Part shown: in pieces, positions 9,512 to 20,620 of the stretch
Numbering within the stretch: position 1 is the first letter of the stretch
Layout of the letters: each line of letters opens with the position of its first letter
Assembly: GCA_030268105.1 (NCBI GenBank)
Contig: BSDZ01000010.1
Coordinates: forward strand, 1,650,001 to 1,714,000
Direction: 5' to 3'
Length of the DNA: 64,000 nucleotides
Source of the DNA: Volvox africanus
Taxonomy: Eukaryota > Chlorophyta > Chlorophyceae > Chlamydomonadales > Volvocaceae
Translations under genes and position numbers: made by a program
The notes under the pieces: model-generated
What the model was told of the DNA's origin: nothing
Database searches by the model: none
The model's input: the letters and a program-made list of their open reading frames with translations, nothing else

Positions 9512-9755
9512 AGTTATGAAAAAACAATAATAGACGAGAATGGTAATCAGTTAACAGTAGACGTACCTCGCGATCGAGAAGGAGAATTTACCCCACAATT
9601 ATTACCTAAAGGTGTTAGAAGGTTCAACGGTTTCGATGATAAAGTAATCTCCCTTTATGCTAGAGGTATGAGCATGAGCGAGATTCAAGGACATTTAGAA
9701 GAGATATACCAAACAGAAATTTCTAAAGATTTAATTTCGACAATAACAGACGGAG
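9512..9755 (+). pseudogene. IS256-family transposase N-terminal fragment
   Basis: The frame reads EKTIIDENGNQLTVDVPRD, then GVRRFNGFDDKVISLYARGM and HLEEIYQTEISKDLISTITD. This is the conserved N-terminal half of IS256/mutator-type transposases. It stops at the point where the catalytic core would continue, and a TGA follows after non-homologous codons. The left edge joins the IS982 piece directly, without IS ends, so both are recombined fragments. Confidence 0.85.
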
Positions 9756-9829
9756 GGTTTATGGCGTGATATACACCTTGGGGTACTTCCCACTTGGTAA
9801 CTTCGCAGCTGCGTGGACTCTCTCTACAC

Positions 9830-9925
9830 ATATCTATATATCTAGATATTTATCTATATATCTATATATCTATATAGATATAGATATATAGGTATAGATA
9901 TAAATATATAGATAAAGATATCCAT
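9830..9925. repeat. TATATC/GATATA palindromic AT repeat
   Basis: Imperfect repeats of TATATCTA switch strand near 9883 to TAGATATA, so the whole stretch can fold back. It marks the right side of the bacterial insert. The flank up to 10396 has no gene I can support. Confidence 0.8.
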
Positions 9926-10396
9926 CATATCCGAGATGTATGCGCACACAATAACACCTGATCAGACACACAGACATGCAGACATGCAACTTCACCCGTA
10001 CAGATTTATCCCCGATAGGTGCCGCCTTTATTTCCCACAACGATACGGCTATATCCTGACGAGTAACTGCGTCATATACCCCGAGCTTCTTTGTTTAAGT
10101 TTTAAGCCCTAATTATCCAAACCCAGCGAGACTAATCCATGCAAGAGCAAATCCGTTCCACTCAACGCACCAACTGAACACTCTCGCCGGGGAAGACTGG
10201 GGAACCCGAGCTGGCTTCGATCGGTTGGTACGGTAGAGTGTACGACCTGCTGGTTCCGTTAACAGATGTCAGCATCCACGTGCTCTTTATCAGCCTTGAG
10301 GTCCTGGACTGCAACTTGCCCTGCGTATAAATTCAACAAACTTACTCATGACAGCGCAAAGACGCAGTACGGAAAGTGTAACGAATGAAGAATGAA

Positions 10397-10960
10397 CACT
10401 ATAACAAGGAATTCGTGCGTTAGCTCGCGTTAGGCTCGCGTTAGGGACCCCTAACGCAAGCCTAACGCAAGCTTAACGCGAACTAACGCGAGCTAACGCA
10501 AAGCCTAACGCAAATCAAACGCATTGCGTTATTGCTTGCGTATCACTAACGCAATCCTAACGCACCTAACGCAATCGCAAATAAACTTTTTTGGGAGGGA
10601 ACGAAAATGTTTGCGTTTACTTTGCGTTAGCTAACGCAACCTAACGCGAACTTACGCAATGTCAAACGCACCCACATAGATTCTAAGGTGTGCGTTACGC
10701 CTAACGCAACGCAAGCGTTAGAGACCCATACGCAAGCAATAATACATAGTGTGCATGGAAGTTAACGCACTTAAAGTTCTCTAACGCACAATATACGCAC
10801 GCCTAACGCGCATTAATGCGCATTAACGCGCATTAACGCATGCTTGCGTATGCTGCGAATAATGTGTACACAGCTAGCAGTTGTGGGTTGCGTAAAAGTT
10901 TTATACGCATGTAACTAACATATTCGCACGCTTTCGCAAGGTCTTACGCGTGCGATAGCA
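10397..10960. repeat. left terminal and subterminal repeats of the CACTA element
   Basis: The terminal repeat (10397-10423) is followed by tens of copies of GCGTTAG or its complement CTAACGC, often as CCTAACGCA. The first three copies read GCGTTAG. After a fold-back at GTTAGGGACCCCTAAC (~10443) most read CTAACGC. Subterminal motif arrays are the known transposase-binding regions of CACTA elements. Binding here is inferred. Confidence 0.9.
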
Positions 10961-11208
10961 ACATTCGCGCCACTTTTGCTTTGCGTACGAGGCAGCCTCG
11001 CATTCTTGCTCACTGTAACTACTTTTGGTCGTTCTGGTTATTTCTTTACTGTTTCAGTTATCGTTCCTGTTATTGTTTGCTGTTTTGCCAACCCGCTGCA
11101 GAATTATTTTTTGTGTACGGATACTATCCTGTCGTAATGTACGTAGCTGTTATGAAGAATATCAATAGGATTTCAGTTTTGATAGATGAAAATATTCCAG
11201 GAAATAAT

Positions 11209-11213
11209 TTACA
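11209..11213 (-). terminator. polyadenylation signal, accessory gene
   Basis: On the minus strand TGTAA occurs about 250 nt after the accessory-gene stop. TGTAA is the usual signal in volvocine algae. Confidence 0.45.
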
Positions 11214-11464
11214 GCTCAATATTCGGGAAGCATCCAGGTAAGGAGCCATTGGTGAGTACACATTAATTCAACGAAACAATCAAATTTCTACACATCCAAT
11301 CCTGCCAATCAAATTCTGTTTATGAGTTCAATAATCATTTGTACCATGCACCAATCATTTCAATCATCATTAGGTACATACATCCTAACTTCATCTGCCA
11401 CCGCACATTTAGCAGCCCGCTCTAATATAAGCTTAGAAACAAACATGTTAGATGTTAGTTCTAT

Positions 11465-14433
11465 CTAATCATCTTCTATTTCACTATCTTCGTTGTCATC
11501 GTCCTCTCGCGCACTGGTGGCATCATCCTGCTCGTCCTCACTCTTCTCGTCCTTGCTCACCTCCTCCTGAAGCAACTCCTGAAAAATTCAGAAAAGGAAA
11601 ATTAGATATTATTTACATGCATAAGTATAAAGGTAAATTAAGCCGACATGACCCAGCAATTATCAATTTCGGTTACGATATCTTTAATCATGATGGATGG
11701 GCAGTGCTTCTAGGTACTATGTACGTGGACACTTTGTTACCTGTTTCTTCTTACTCCCTGAGCTCCCACGTTGACGTCGTGCCCGTGTACATCGCACATC
11801 TTCCGAAGCACTCTTGACCTTTACCAGTCAAAACAACAGATATTAGAATATTACATTCATACAAGCAGGAAATTAAGACAACAAGCTGAACTCAGGAAAT
11901 TTACCTTCTTTCGCCGGTGGTCGTAACTGTCATTATTGTCGTCACCGTCCGTAGACTTGTCTTCCACCGGCACCTGCTGGTCCAAAACACGTTAAGGGAC
12001 TAGATAGTGATAATAAATATTATTAAAAAGTAATTAATGTCGGGCCTCAATATAATGTACCTTTCTTTTGATGCCCGTGCTTGTCCGTCTCACTTTCGTG
12101 GATGGCCGCACATCGTCATTGTTCGTTACCTTCAAGGCCCACCATTAACATACATATATGATTTTAGAAATGATAAGCTTACATTTTTTATTAAAAAAGA
12201 GAAAAACAAATCGACATATACCACATCAAACCACAAAGCACGCAGCAAATTAAAAGACTAGAATGAAACATAAAATTACAACTCACTAAAACGGGAAGAC
12301 AGGATGAATGGGCTGTACCTTTTTCGCTGCCGCCTTGCTTGAGTTTGTAGCATTCCTGCTGGAGTTCCTTGCCTTAGAGGGCTCTGAACTCTTTGCCTAC
12401 ATGAAAAGGAAGTATGTTTGAGGAATATAGGAACAATTACATAAAAGACAAAAAGGAGAAAACAAGTTAAAGGACATTAATGACCTGTACATCCCTGTAC
12501 ATGCAATCAGTAATGTACATCACCCATCCTGCAATAACCTTGCTAAGCGCGCCTGGAAATTTGCACACCCCTTCATCCACTCTCTTTACCACTATTATTT
12601 GGACTAACCTGTCGGCGTCTAGCGGCCTTGATCTCCTTCTCCTTCTGATGTATGCGAGCTGCATTGGCAGCCAGCACCATCATCAATGCATCTTCACCAT
12701 TTGCGGGCTGCTTTTGGCGTTGGCTAGTGCGCCCATCCTGAGTTCCTGGCGGCTCGTCATTTCGGCCGCTTTTCTGCGGTTTGGTAGCAATTAAGCATTT
12801 CGTAAATGAGGAAATAAAGGCATGAAAAAATTGTTATTGTTTTACTAGCTGAAATAAGAAACAAATGTTATGCATGAACTGTGACGTACTTTCTGCAAAC
12901 ATACTAAGAAGTACGTACTATTATGGTGGCGAAGCAGCAGCAATAATTAAAGTGAACACATGCATAATCACATCTTACCGTAGTGCCTTTTGGCAACTCC
13001 AGTGCACCAAGGCCTGGTGTATGCTGAGCTGTTCCACCAGCTCCAACCGGCACTGGAGTGGCTGGTACGGTGAAGGATGTCTTACTGCTTTCAATCTGCT
13101 TCCGCTGCAAAAGTGCATTAATAAGCTCCTGCTGCCGATCTGTCACATTCAAATCCTCCATCGCAATGCGGCGCTCACTGGGACCCGCATCTGGGTTATC
13201 TGGCTGAGCGTACTTGAAGCTCCTCCAGGCTGCCCGAGACTCCTTGTTCCATAGCTTCTTCCATGGCTTCTTCTCAAGGTCCTCTACATAAAAATAATGC
13301 GAAGACGAACATCAACGCCAGATGCCATAATACACATCATTGTCAAAAATTTTCGTAATCCAGTACATAGCGTAAGCGGCATGCATGTCCTCTGTCGTAA
13401 AACAAATCTTTGGCCCACGTTTACCCCAAATTCCATTTTTCAAAATACATAGAAAGGAATTTTTTTATCAATCAACCTGATCAAAAAATGTTGTAAAACA
13501 AGTATATGGATGACAGTAGCAGTAGGAGCTCACAAACCTGGCTTGCAGGCAAGTTCCTCCTTGTGGGTGGCCTTCACCTTTTCATACCTTGCACGTTGGG
13601 CATTGTAATCCGTTGCGTATCTACAAAGTACATGGGATGCACCGAATGAAAGTGCTTACTTATGATGCTGTGCATGCTTCATTCTATTGTTGTCTGTCCC
13701 CACTGAAAGTAAGCTAGTGATATGGATGGGCATGTATGATTACCACAAACAAGATAATCACTAGAAGCATGACATTAGGAAAATAAACATGTACGTACTT
13801 TTGCCATTTCTTCTTGAAGCAGTCGACTGTAACTCTTGGCTGTAAGTCAGCCACTTGTGCAAAGCCAGCAGCAAAGCACTTATCCCAAACGGGCTGCAGA
13901 TGCGGCTCACGTTGAATATCCTTCGCAATGAGGACCCGTGGATTCTTCAGGCTGCTGTCGAGGTTGTACGGCACGTTGTCGCGGACGGCTTTGTTGATGG
14001 CGGCCTGCTCATATGACCTGCTCCGCTTTAATGGCTCACCACGATCATGATCCTTTCGTATACTGATTCTGCTTACTTCAGGGGATACCAATTGAACAGA
14101 TGGCTGTTTTAGGGATACGTGGATAGTTAGTTTCTTCTGAGCCTGGTTCCAAGCCTTCCCCTTGAAAGGCGCGCTAATTTCCTTCTTCAGCCACCGAGTG
14201 CAGCGGCTAAGCAGCTGCACAGGCGCCACCTGCTGGGCCACAAGCTTGCCATCCTCATCCTCCGAGTCTAAAACCTGAACTGAAACTTCACTGATTGATT
14301 TTGCGCCAGCTGCATCAGTAAGGAGCTGCTCGAAATCTACCACTGACAGATTTATCTCAGCATCAATACGCCTCTTTTCTTCATTAGGACAGCAGACCAG
14401 CAGTTTACAAACAACTGGTGAATGTGTCTCCAT
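11465..14433 (-). CDS. CACTA accessory protein, nine exons, 531 aa
   Basis: I do not recognise the family. The exons, all with GT-AG ends and matching phase, are 14433-13799, 13620-13538, 13283-12979, 12773-12609, 12396-12319, 12129-12061, 11973-11905, 11818-11741 and 11578-11465. They sum to 532 codons including the stop. Exons 1-3 give a globular region with a Trp-rich, basic helical stretch (FKKKWQKYATDYNAQRARYE, then KKPWKKLWNKESRAAW) that resembles a DNA-binding segment. Exon 4 holds a short coiled coil (ARIHQKEKEIKAARRR). Exons 5-8 are all phase-0 mini-exons of 78, 69, 69 and 78 nt ending in basic clusters. Exon 9 is a strongly acidic tail ending SEIEDD. A TnpA-like role in end binding is a guess from position. 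Confidence 0.75.
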
Positions 14434-15218
14434 TCATTAATAGGTTGTACTATTGCAAATAACTTGCTCCTTCAGCAGGATACATACAGCTGCAGACATG
14501 AGGCATGGGCCCTACGTACTACTAAAAAGTGAAGAGTAGTGCTTTGGTACTCCGTCCAGGGTTGTGCGGCTGCCAATCAATCCCATGTAAGCAACAATGT
14601 TTCGTAACCCTGCTTTACAACATCCTTTATATGTACATTTAATGCCACCCGTGAAGCAAGCAAGAGCAACTGCTATAAAAGTTATGCTGTGCACTAGCCT
14701 TTAAATCTTAACATATATACAAGGTGCAGCAGCAATAAAGAATGTTATTTTACAATAATATTGATGATTGCCGTCGTCCTACATAAAAAATATGTTTAGC
14801 TCTTCGCATGCGGCTAGCTATTTGCGGCATGTAACGGTTGGTTGTCGTAAAAGCTAGTCAACGAGTTCATGAGAAACGTCATAAATTATTTTTAAGGAAT
14901 GCTAATCAAGTTTCTTATTAGCAAGCTCCTGGAAGTATGATGATGAGGCTGTATCCCAGTATTTCACGTACATGCATGTATAAGGAGCTTCCTGTGCGTA
15001 TGCATGTAATTTACTATTCAAGTCTATCATTCGTTATTGAAAATTTACTTCAAGTATAAATTACGCGGACATGCACGTTCCACTTTAATATCTCGTACTC
15101 CACATGCATGAGTACTGCCTGTACCACTCCATACAATGGAGGAGTCGTTTCCCTTTGTCAGATATCAGTTCTGTAAGGAAAAACAGTCTGATCCTGCTAC
15201 TTTACTGTATATTATTAC
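14434..15218. promoter_or_regulatory. divergent intergenic region between the two CACTA genes
   Basis: The accessory and transposase genes start on opposite strands about 785 bp apart, so their promoters must lie here unless further 5' exons exist. I see AT-rich stretches and no other gene. No specific promoter element is claimed. Confidence 0.5.
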
Positions 15219-17783
15219 ATGCTCATGGCCCACCTTTTATTAGGCTTTTTCTGTGGCATTACTTTCGGTATTGCTGTTGCCTCTTACGTTGCTCTGTATG
15301 CCCCTGTTTTAGTTGATGTATATGTTACAGAATATTTAGTGTGGATCCTCATGGGTTCTTCTGTTTTTGTTCTCATCACAGTGTTGGGCGTTACGATAGG
15401 GCGATACTGCTCAACGGTGTCATTTACACAGTCCAATCATGATGAACGAGCTCTTCAGCTTTTCGTCGTTTTACCTGGGTCACGGACGTTGACGTTTTCT
15501 GGAAGTACGGACTCAACTGTGGGACAGCTCATGGACTTCGTCTCCAGTAATTCCTTATTTACATTTCAACCTGGATCAGTTTGGAGGTTGACTTCTAGTA
15601 GAGGGGACGTGCTATCAGATCGAGATAAACATCTTGGCTTGTACGGCTTACATAACCAGTACCATGTTCAAGTTCTTGGCCGCCTCCTTGGAGGCAGTGG
15701 AAGGCTTCCGAACAAGCGCCCAGCCTCATCCAAAAGGGATAACATATCAGGTGCGCACGGATGACTTATGTTCATATAGGTTTTTAAGGGATATATTTAT
15801 TTGGAACATCCATTGTGCACTCATCTCGTACCAGCCACCCACTCATCCTGTCAAGAATTTTAAATCAAAGTACAGTTATTCATACTAGCCCGGGCTTTGG
15901 TGTGATGAGCCAGGCACTGTGGTTTGTTTGGATGGGTCCAATGAAACCCTTCCAATTGCCATCCACCGTGGCCATGCATGTATGCACGGAAAAAATTAAA
16001 ATATCCCTCACCCCAAATTGGCATGCAAGCTACATCTACGTATCTCCTTACTTGCATGACAGCATGATTAAATGAATGCAATATTACTGTGCTGCAAAAT
16101 TCACAGATGCATGGCTGCAAAAGCACAAGTTCAGTCATTGTCAGGACCCTCTTGGTCAGGAGGTTTATGCATGTACTCAATGCCCATTTACTGGAAGGAC
16201 ACGGTCGCAGCTTTATGGGCACATGAAGAGATGCAGACTTTCTTTCCCAGAGGATACCAACTTAAACATGGACAATGAGAATGACTTCAACACCTCTGAT
16301 GATCATAATGAAGACCATAGCAGTAGCAGCAAGGACAGTTCAGGGCATACATCAGAGGTGTTGTCAGGGGATAGCAGTGGACATTTGCAGGTTCAGGAAG
16401 AAACAGCTCTGCCCTCCTCACTTGTTTCTGCTCTCATTCACGTTATGGATGATCTTGATCCTGCCAATCCTAATCACCGGCAAACTCTAGAATATATATC
16501 AGCAATCCTGGATAACTTATGCCAACATAGTTATCCTGAATCTGAGGATGATGAACCCGATGCAGCAGAACTTGGTGTACTTTCACAGTTAGGGGCCATG
16601 GATCATGGGCAGTTACAGCTGCTGGAACCCACAAACCCAGCCGAGCTTCTTGCCTCAGGAAGCACTGTTCAAGCGTACAAAGAACGTTTGGATGACCCTC
16701 TGTGGAGGGTCACTGTGAATAATGGTGATGGCGTTGTAGTGTGCCAAGGTAAGAGAAGTGTTGAGGCCTATTGTAGGGCATTATTAAACATCTTGCCTTG
16801 TTTGACGGATGCATGCCTTTGGAAGAAAATAAGATTGTTCTCCTGCATGTACATGCATATTGAATGCATGCAGAGGCAAGAATAACCGTGGGTCAGTTTG
16901 GATATGCCTGGCTGAAAGAAAAGATGGCTGGACGTGTTCGAGATGTGGTTGCAGATCGACAGCTACGGTTCTTGAGGGATATCTGCTTACCTCCTGGTAA
17001 CCATGTTCCACCCAGTCTTTATGTCCTCCGAAAGATGCTTGGAATACCAGACCCACGTGATTTCGAGCAGCACATCTGCCTTAGTGAAAAGTGCAGGTTT
17101 CCACCTTTACCCACAAAGGACTGGATGGATCATCGTGATGACACATGTAATTGCCCAGAGAAGCATAAGCGCTTCAAGATGGTGACCACAAGTGCAGGGG
17201 CCCATCCATTACCCAATAAGGTGATTGAATGCTTACTTGATAAATTAAAAGCTTTAACGTTTGCAGTCATCCCATTAGTCGTTATTGGTATCATCGTAAT
17301 ATATTAATTTGTAGCCTATTACTGTTTCATACTGTCATATGTTTTCAGAATGTCCCTGGTTATAGTATATATGTTCTGTTAAGGCTTGGAATGCCCTGGA
17401 TATCCATTCTCTTATTGTATGCAGAGATATTGGGATTTTGGGGTGGAGAACATCATACAGGCCATGTTTTCAGATCCACTCTTCCGCCAGCTTCGTGGCA
17501 CTGGCCGTGATAATGAGCCAGATGACTTCTATGGTTCCCAAATGGCCAAAGATATTGACGCAAAAACGAATGGCCAGCTTATGCAGCATGCAAATTCTGC
17601 TTATGATCTTGGATTCGACTTTGCCCAAGTATATCAGTTCAAAACTCATAGTGTTGGTTTATTACTGATGAGGTGAGAATATGTTGCATGAAAGGTACAT
17701 TTATATTTTGATTTAATGTCAATAGGCTACCTTGCTTCAGTTACACGTGCGCCCGCGCGCGCGCGCGTGTGTGTGTGTGTGTG

Positions 17784-17827
<44 letters not shown>

Positions 17828-20490
17828 CATGCGTGTGCATGCACACACACACACACATACACACAAGAAAAAATATACATATTATGCTGCTGCATGTTTG
17901 GCCCATTCATTTCCCGTGAAATGAGAGGGCACATTATCTCCAACTTTGCATAAAGAACAGTGGGAAAACTCAAGAGAATTAGGATTTTGTTTTGTTTTGT
18001 TTTGAGGTATTTAATTGTCTTTTGACAGGAATGCTGTGGGCCACAGGTTCTCAGTTTAAACTTGCAATATCTACACAATATTTAAGCACGTGATCATTCG
18101 TGGCCTTGATTGTAATGACTGTGATGTTCATGTATTGCTGTAACTGCTGATCCCTTATATGATTGTCCCTTTCGTTAATAAATCCGCAGATGCACAGACC
18201 TACCTGTCGCACACAGATCTAAACGTCGTTTTACTTATATCCTTACAGTGATTCCTGGTCCAGAAGAGCCATCAAGTATGGATGTTTATGTTTCACGGAC
18301 ACTTGATGCATTTAAAGAATATGGGCCATATAGTGAAAGTTCACTTATGGTTATGGGCAATGACCGACAACTGTTTGAGCACAAGATCTTCTTAAGTGCT
18401 ATATTTGCAGGTACGTCACGTTTGCATATGTACGCGCTCAAGCATGCTATTGTGTCTAAGAAATATGCACAACATTTGGATAAGGGGTGTTAACACTGTG
18501 GGCAACTCACCCTGCAAACACGAGCACCAGGGCCCCTGACCGGGATGAGCCAAAGTGGGTATATATAATATTTGTGGCACTCCTTAAATATTTGGATATA
18601 TGTTATATATGTGTATAATGATAAGAATATTGTGATTGAGGCCAGCAAGACAGCTTGTTTACATAATTGACATAAGATTGGTACTTTGCATGTGTCCTTT
18701 TTGCTGTTTGCCTCATTTGCATGCATGCAGATACTCCTGCTAACAGGAAATTAAGTTTGTGGAACTCACACACATCAGCTACTGGATGTGGCCACTGCCT
18801 ACTGAAGGGGGTGAGTGGTGAGGGTGGTGGCATGTACTTTCCTGGCTACGCAGTAGACGCTGATGTCAACTGCATTTTCGATGGTGTTATACCGGACATG
18901 GAAAATGCTCCCCTGTCAGCACGTTGTGGGGACCCAAGGATAATGGTCAGCCATGAAATGCATCTCAAGCGTGCAGCATTGGCTATGAAAGATCCTCAGT
19001 GGACTGGGATTGTAGGCTGTAAAGGCCTTAGCCCAATTATTCGAGAGCTTGACTACTGCAACTATAATGACGTCTTTGTCGTACCAGTTGCACATGCAGC
19101 CCTTTTTGGTGTTATAAAGCGTTTTTGGAACACTATTCTTGGAAAGCTTGGAAGACATGTCATGGACTACACCATTCTTGGCCCACAGCGGAAAATTATG
19201 GCACAGCGTGCAAGCCACATTATCACAACCAATGACCTTAACCGGCCGTATCGTGACATAGTAAAACACAGAGGTACCTGGACAATGGAGGACTGGTTGC
19301 ATTGGTTAGATAGCTATTCAGTCTACATCCTTCATGAGGAAGACTCCCTGCAAAGCAGCACACCACTGATGCCAGTTGTCCAACGTGTTGTCGATGGTAT
19401 TACCAAGTCCTTTAATATTAAGGTCATGTGGAACAATTTACGGACAGCACTACTGCATTACTTTCGTTATGATCCTTCGGACTTTTCAGCAGACGCCAAC
19501 AATCATGCTGCGAGGCTGCTGAAGTCTTTCAGCATTGCAGCTGAACATGTCTTTGGGATACAGTTCTGTACTTACAACCTACATATCCTAGTCTGCAGAC
19601 TGCGAGAGCAGGAGAATGCACGGGGGCACGTTGCATTTGCTACCGAGTTCTGGGTAGAGCGTGGAATGCAAATGATGAAGAGTATTGTTAAGTACAGATC
19701 ACCTACCGTTCCAGAACTCGTACTTGCAGGTGGCTACCTTGCATCTCTTTGGCTCACACATCTCAAAGCTGCCCATCCTGAAACGTTTAGGACATTTGAT
19801 GAATGGGTCCCAGGATACCGTGCAGATAATATTCAATTAAATCCCAGCAAAAGAGATGTTTTCTTAGATGAGGAGGACAGTGAGGGCTCACAGCTTCTTG
19901 GCCAGGGCTACATTGCTGATGCAGAACAGCGATCACACATTCTTGGTGGTATTCTGCGCACAGAGGAGACAGAAGATTTCATGGCCCGTACTAACTTATT
20001 ACCATCGGTCCTACAAGACAGTGACATATACATTTTCAAGCGGGCACTGAAACGGAGAGATGAGGTTTTGCTTTCAGTGGATTATGCCAGGGCCACTAAG
20101 CGACAGTCTTACCATTTCAAGTGCAAGTATGGCCCTGGGGGTATGGTTTCAGAGAGTGACCCTAGGGTAAGCATTTTCATTGGGGAAATATTATTCTTTG
20201 CGCTGATCCGTCCAAGGTGTGATGTGGCACCTGTAAAAGTTGCTGTCTGCAATCTGCACCGAGCTGAGGTGTTGAGGCCCAAGGAGCTTTACCGGGTGAA
20301 GGATTACTCCAGGCGGGATGCCACGGTGAATGAGGTACGACAGGAAATACTCCTTAATTATTTTCCCAAGGAGGTTGGCATGATAGATTCAAAGGTCATT
20401 CGTTGCCGTGTCAACAATGAGCTAAGCTATTTCCTCACATATGTTACCTTCTCTCAGCTTCCGACCAATGATGGAGGTGAATATGCCTGA
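15219..20490 (+). CDS. Plavaka-type CACTA transposase with TM, ubiquitin-like and zinc-finger N-terminus
   Basis: The exons are 15219-15750, 16107-16748, 16874-17220, 17425-17672, 18190-18410 and 18731-20490. All phases agree and give 1250 codons including the stop. Residues ~5-62 hold two hydrophobic segments. Residues 78-159 fold like ubiquitin: LQLFVVLPGSRTLTF, DSTVGQLM, then the HVQVLGRLLGG end. Residues ~201-221 are a Cys-Cys-His-Cys finger (CTQCPF...HMKRC). An acidic Ser-rich linker follows. The transposase core has QFGYAWL, RYWDFGVENI, FTYILTVIPGPEEPSSMDVY, then DTPANRKLSLW...GCGHC, which are Plavaka/EnSpm signatures. I did not assign the catalytic DDE residues. The first junction is the least certain: the membrane-Ubl exon could be a separate gene. 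Confidence 0.85.
17750..17866. repeat. (GC)n(GT)n...(CA)n microsatellite
   Basis: The stretch goes from alternating GC to GT repeats, then through TGCATGC to CA repeats, so it can fold back. It lies in the fourth intron of the transposase gene. Confidence 0.95.
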
Positions 20491-20615
20491 TCATTTGCTG
20501 CTGATTGGGTACATGTGCACAAGCACAATTAAAATGTAGTTGTGAACTCTTGTATGTAGCCTGTGCATGTTGTACCTAATATGGGGGCTGGGGTTTATTG
20601 ATGCCGGACATTGCT

Positions 20616-20620
20616 TGTAA
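20616..20620 (+). terminator. polyadenylation signal, transposase gene
   Basis: TGTAA lies 126 nt after the transposase stop codon, a normal position for the volvocine signal. Confidence 0.55.

Larger units (their letters stand above)
7545..9755. other. rickettsial DNA inserted in the nuclear genome
   Basis: The base composition changes sharply to AT-rich with bacterial-style coding: intronless frames, close packing, and proteins that read as Rickettsiaceae. In order they are a histidine kinase C-terminal piece, a lipB piece, a complete ydcF-like gene, an unknown frame, an IS982 transposase and an IS256 transposase piece. All are on the plus strand. Alga-like sequence with a TCA microsatellite lies to the left, and a TATATC repeat then the CACTA element to the right. 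Rickettsial endosymbionts are established in volvocine algae. The boundaries are judged from translation and composition only. Confidence 0.85.

Noticed and set aside
15889..16075. An extra transposase exon after the acceptor-like CATACTAG at 15888
   Set aside because: In the required phase it meets a TGA within six codons; the acceptor at 16106 keeps the frame.
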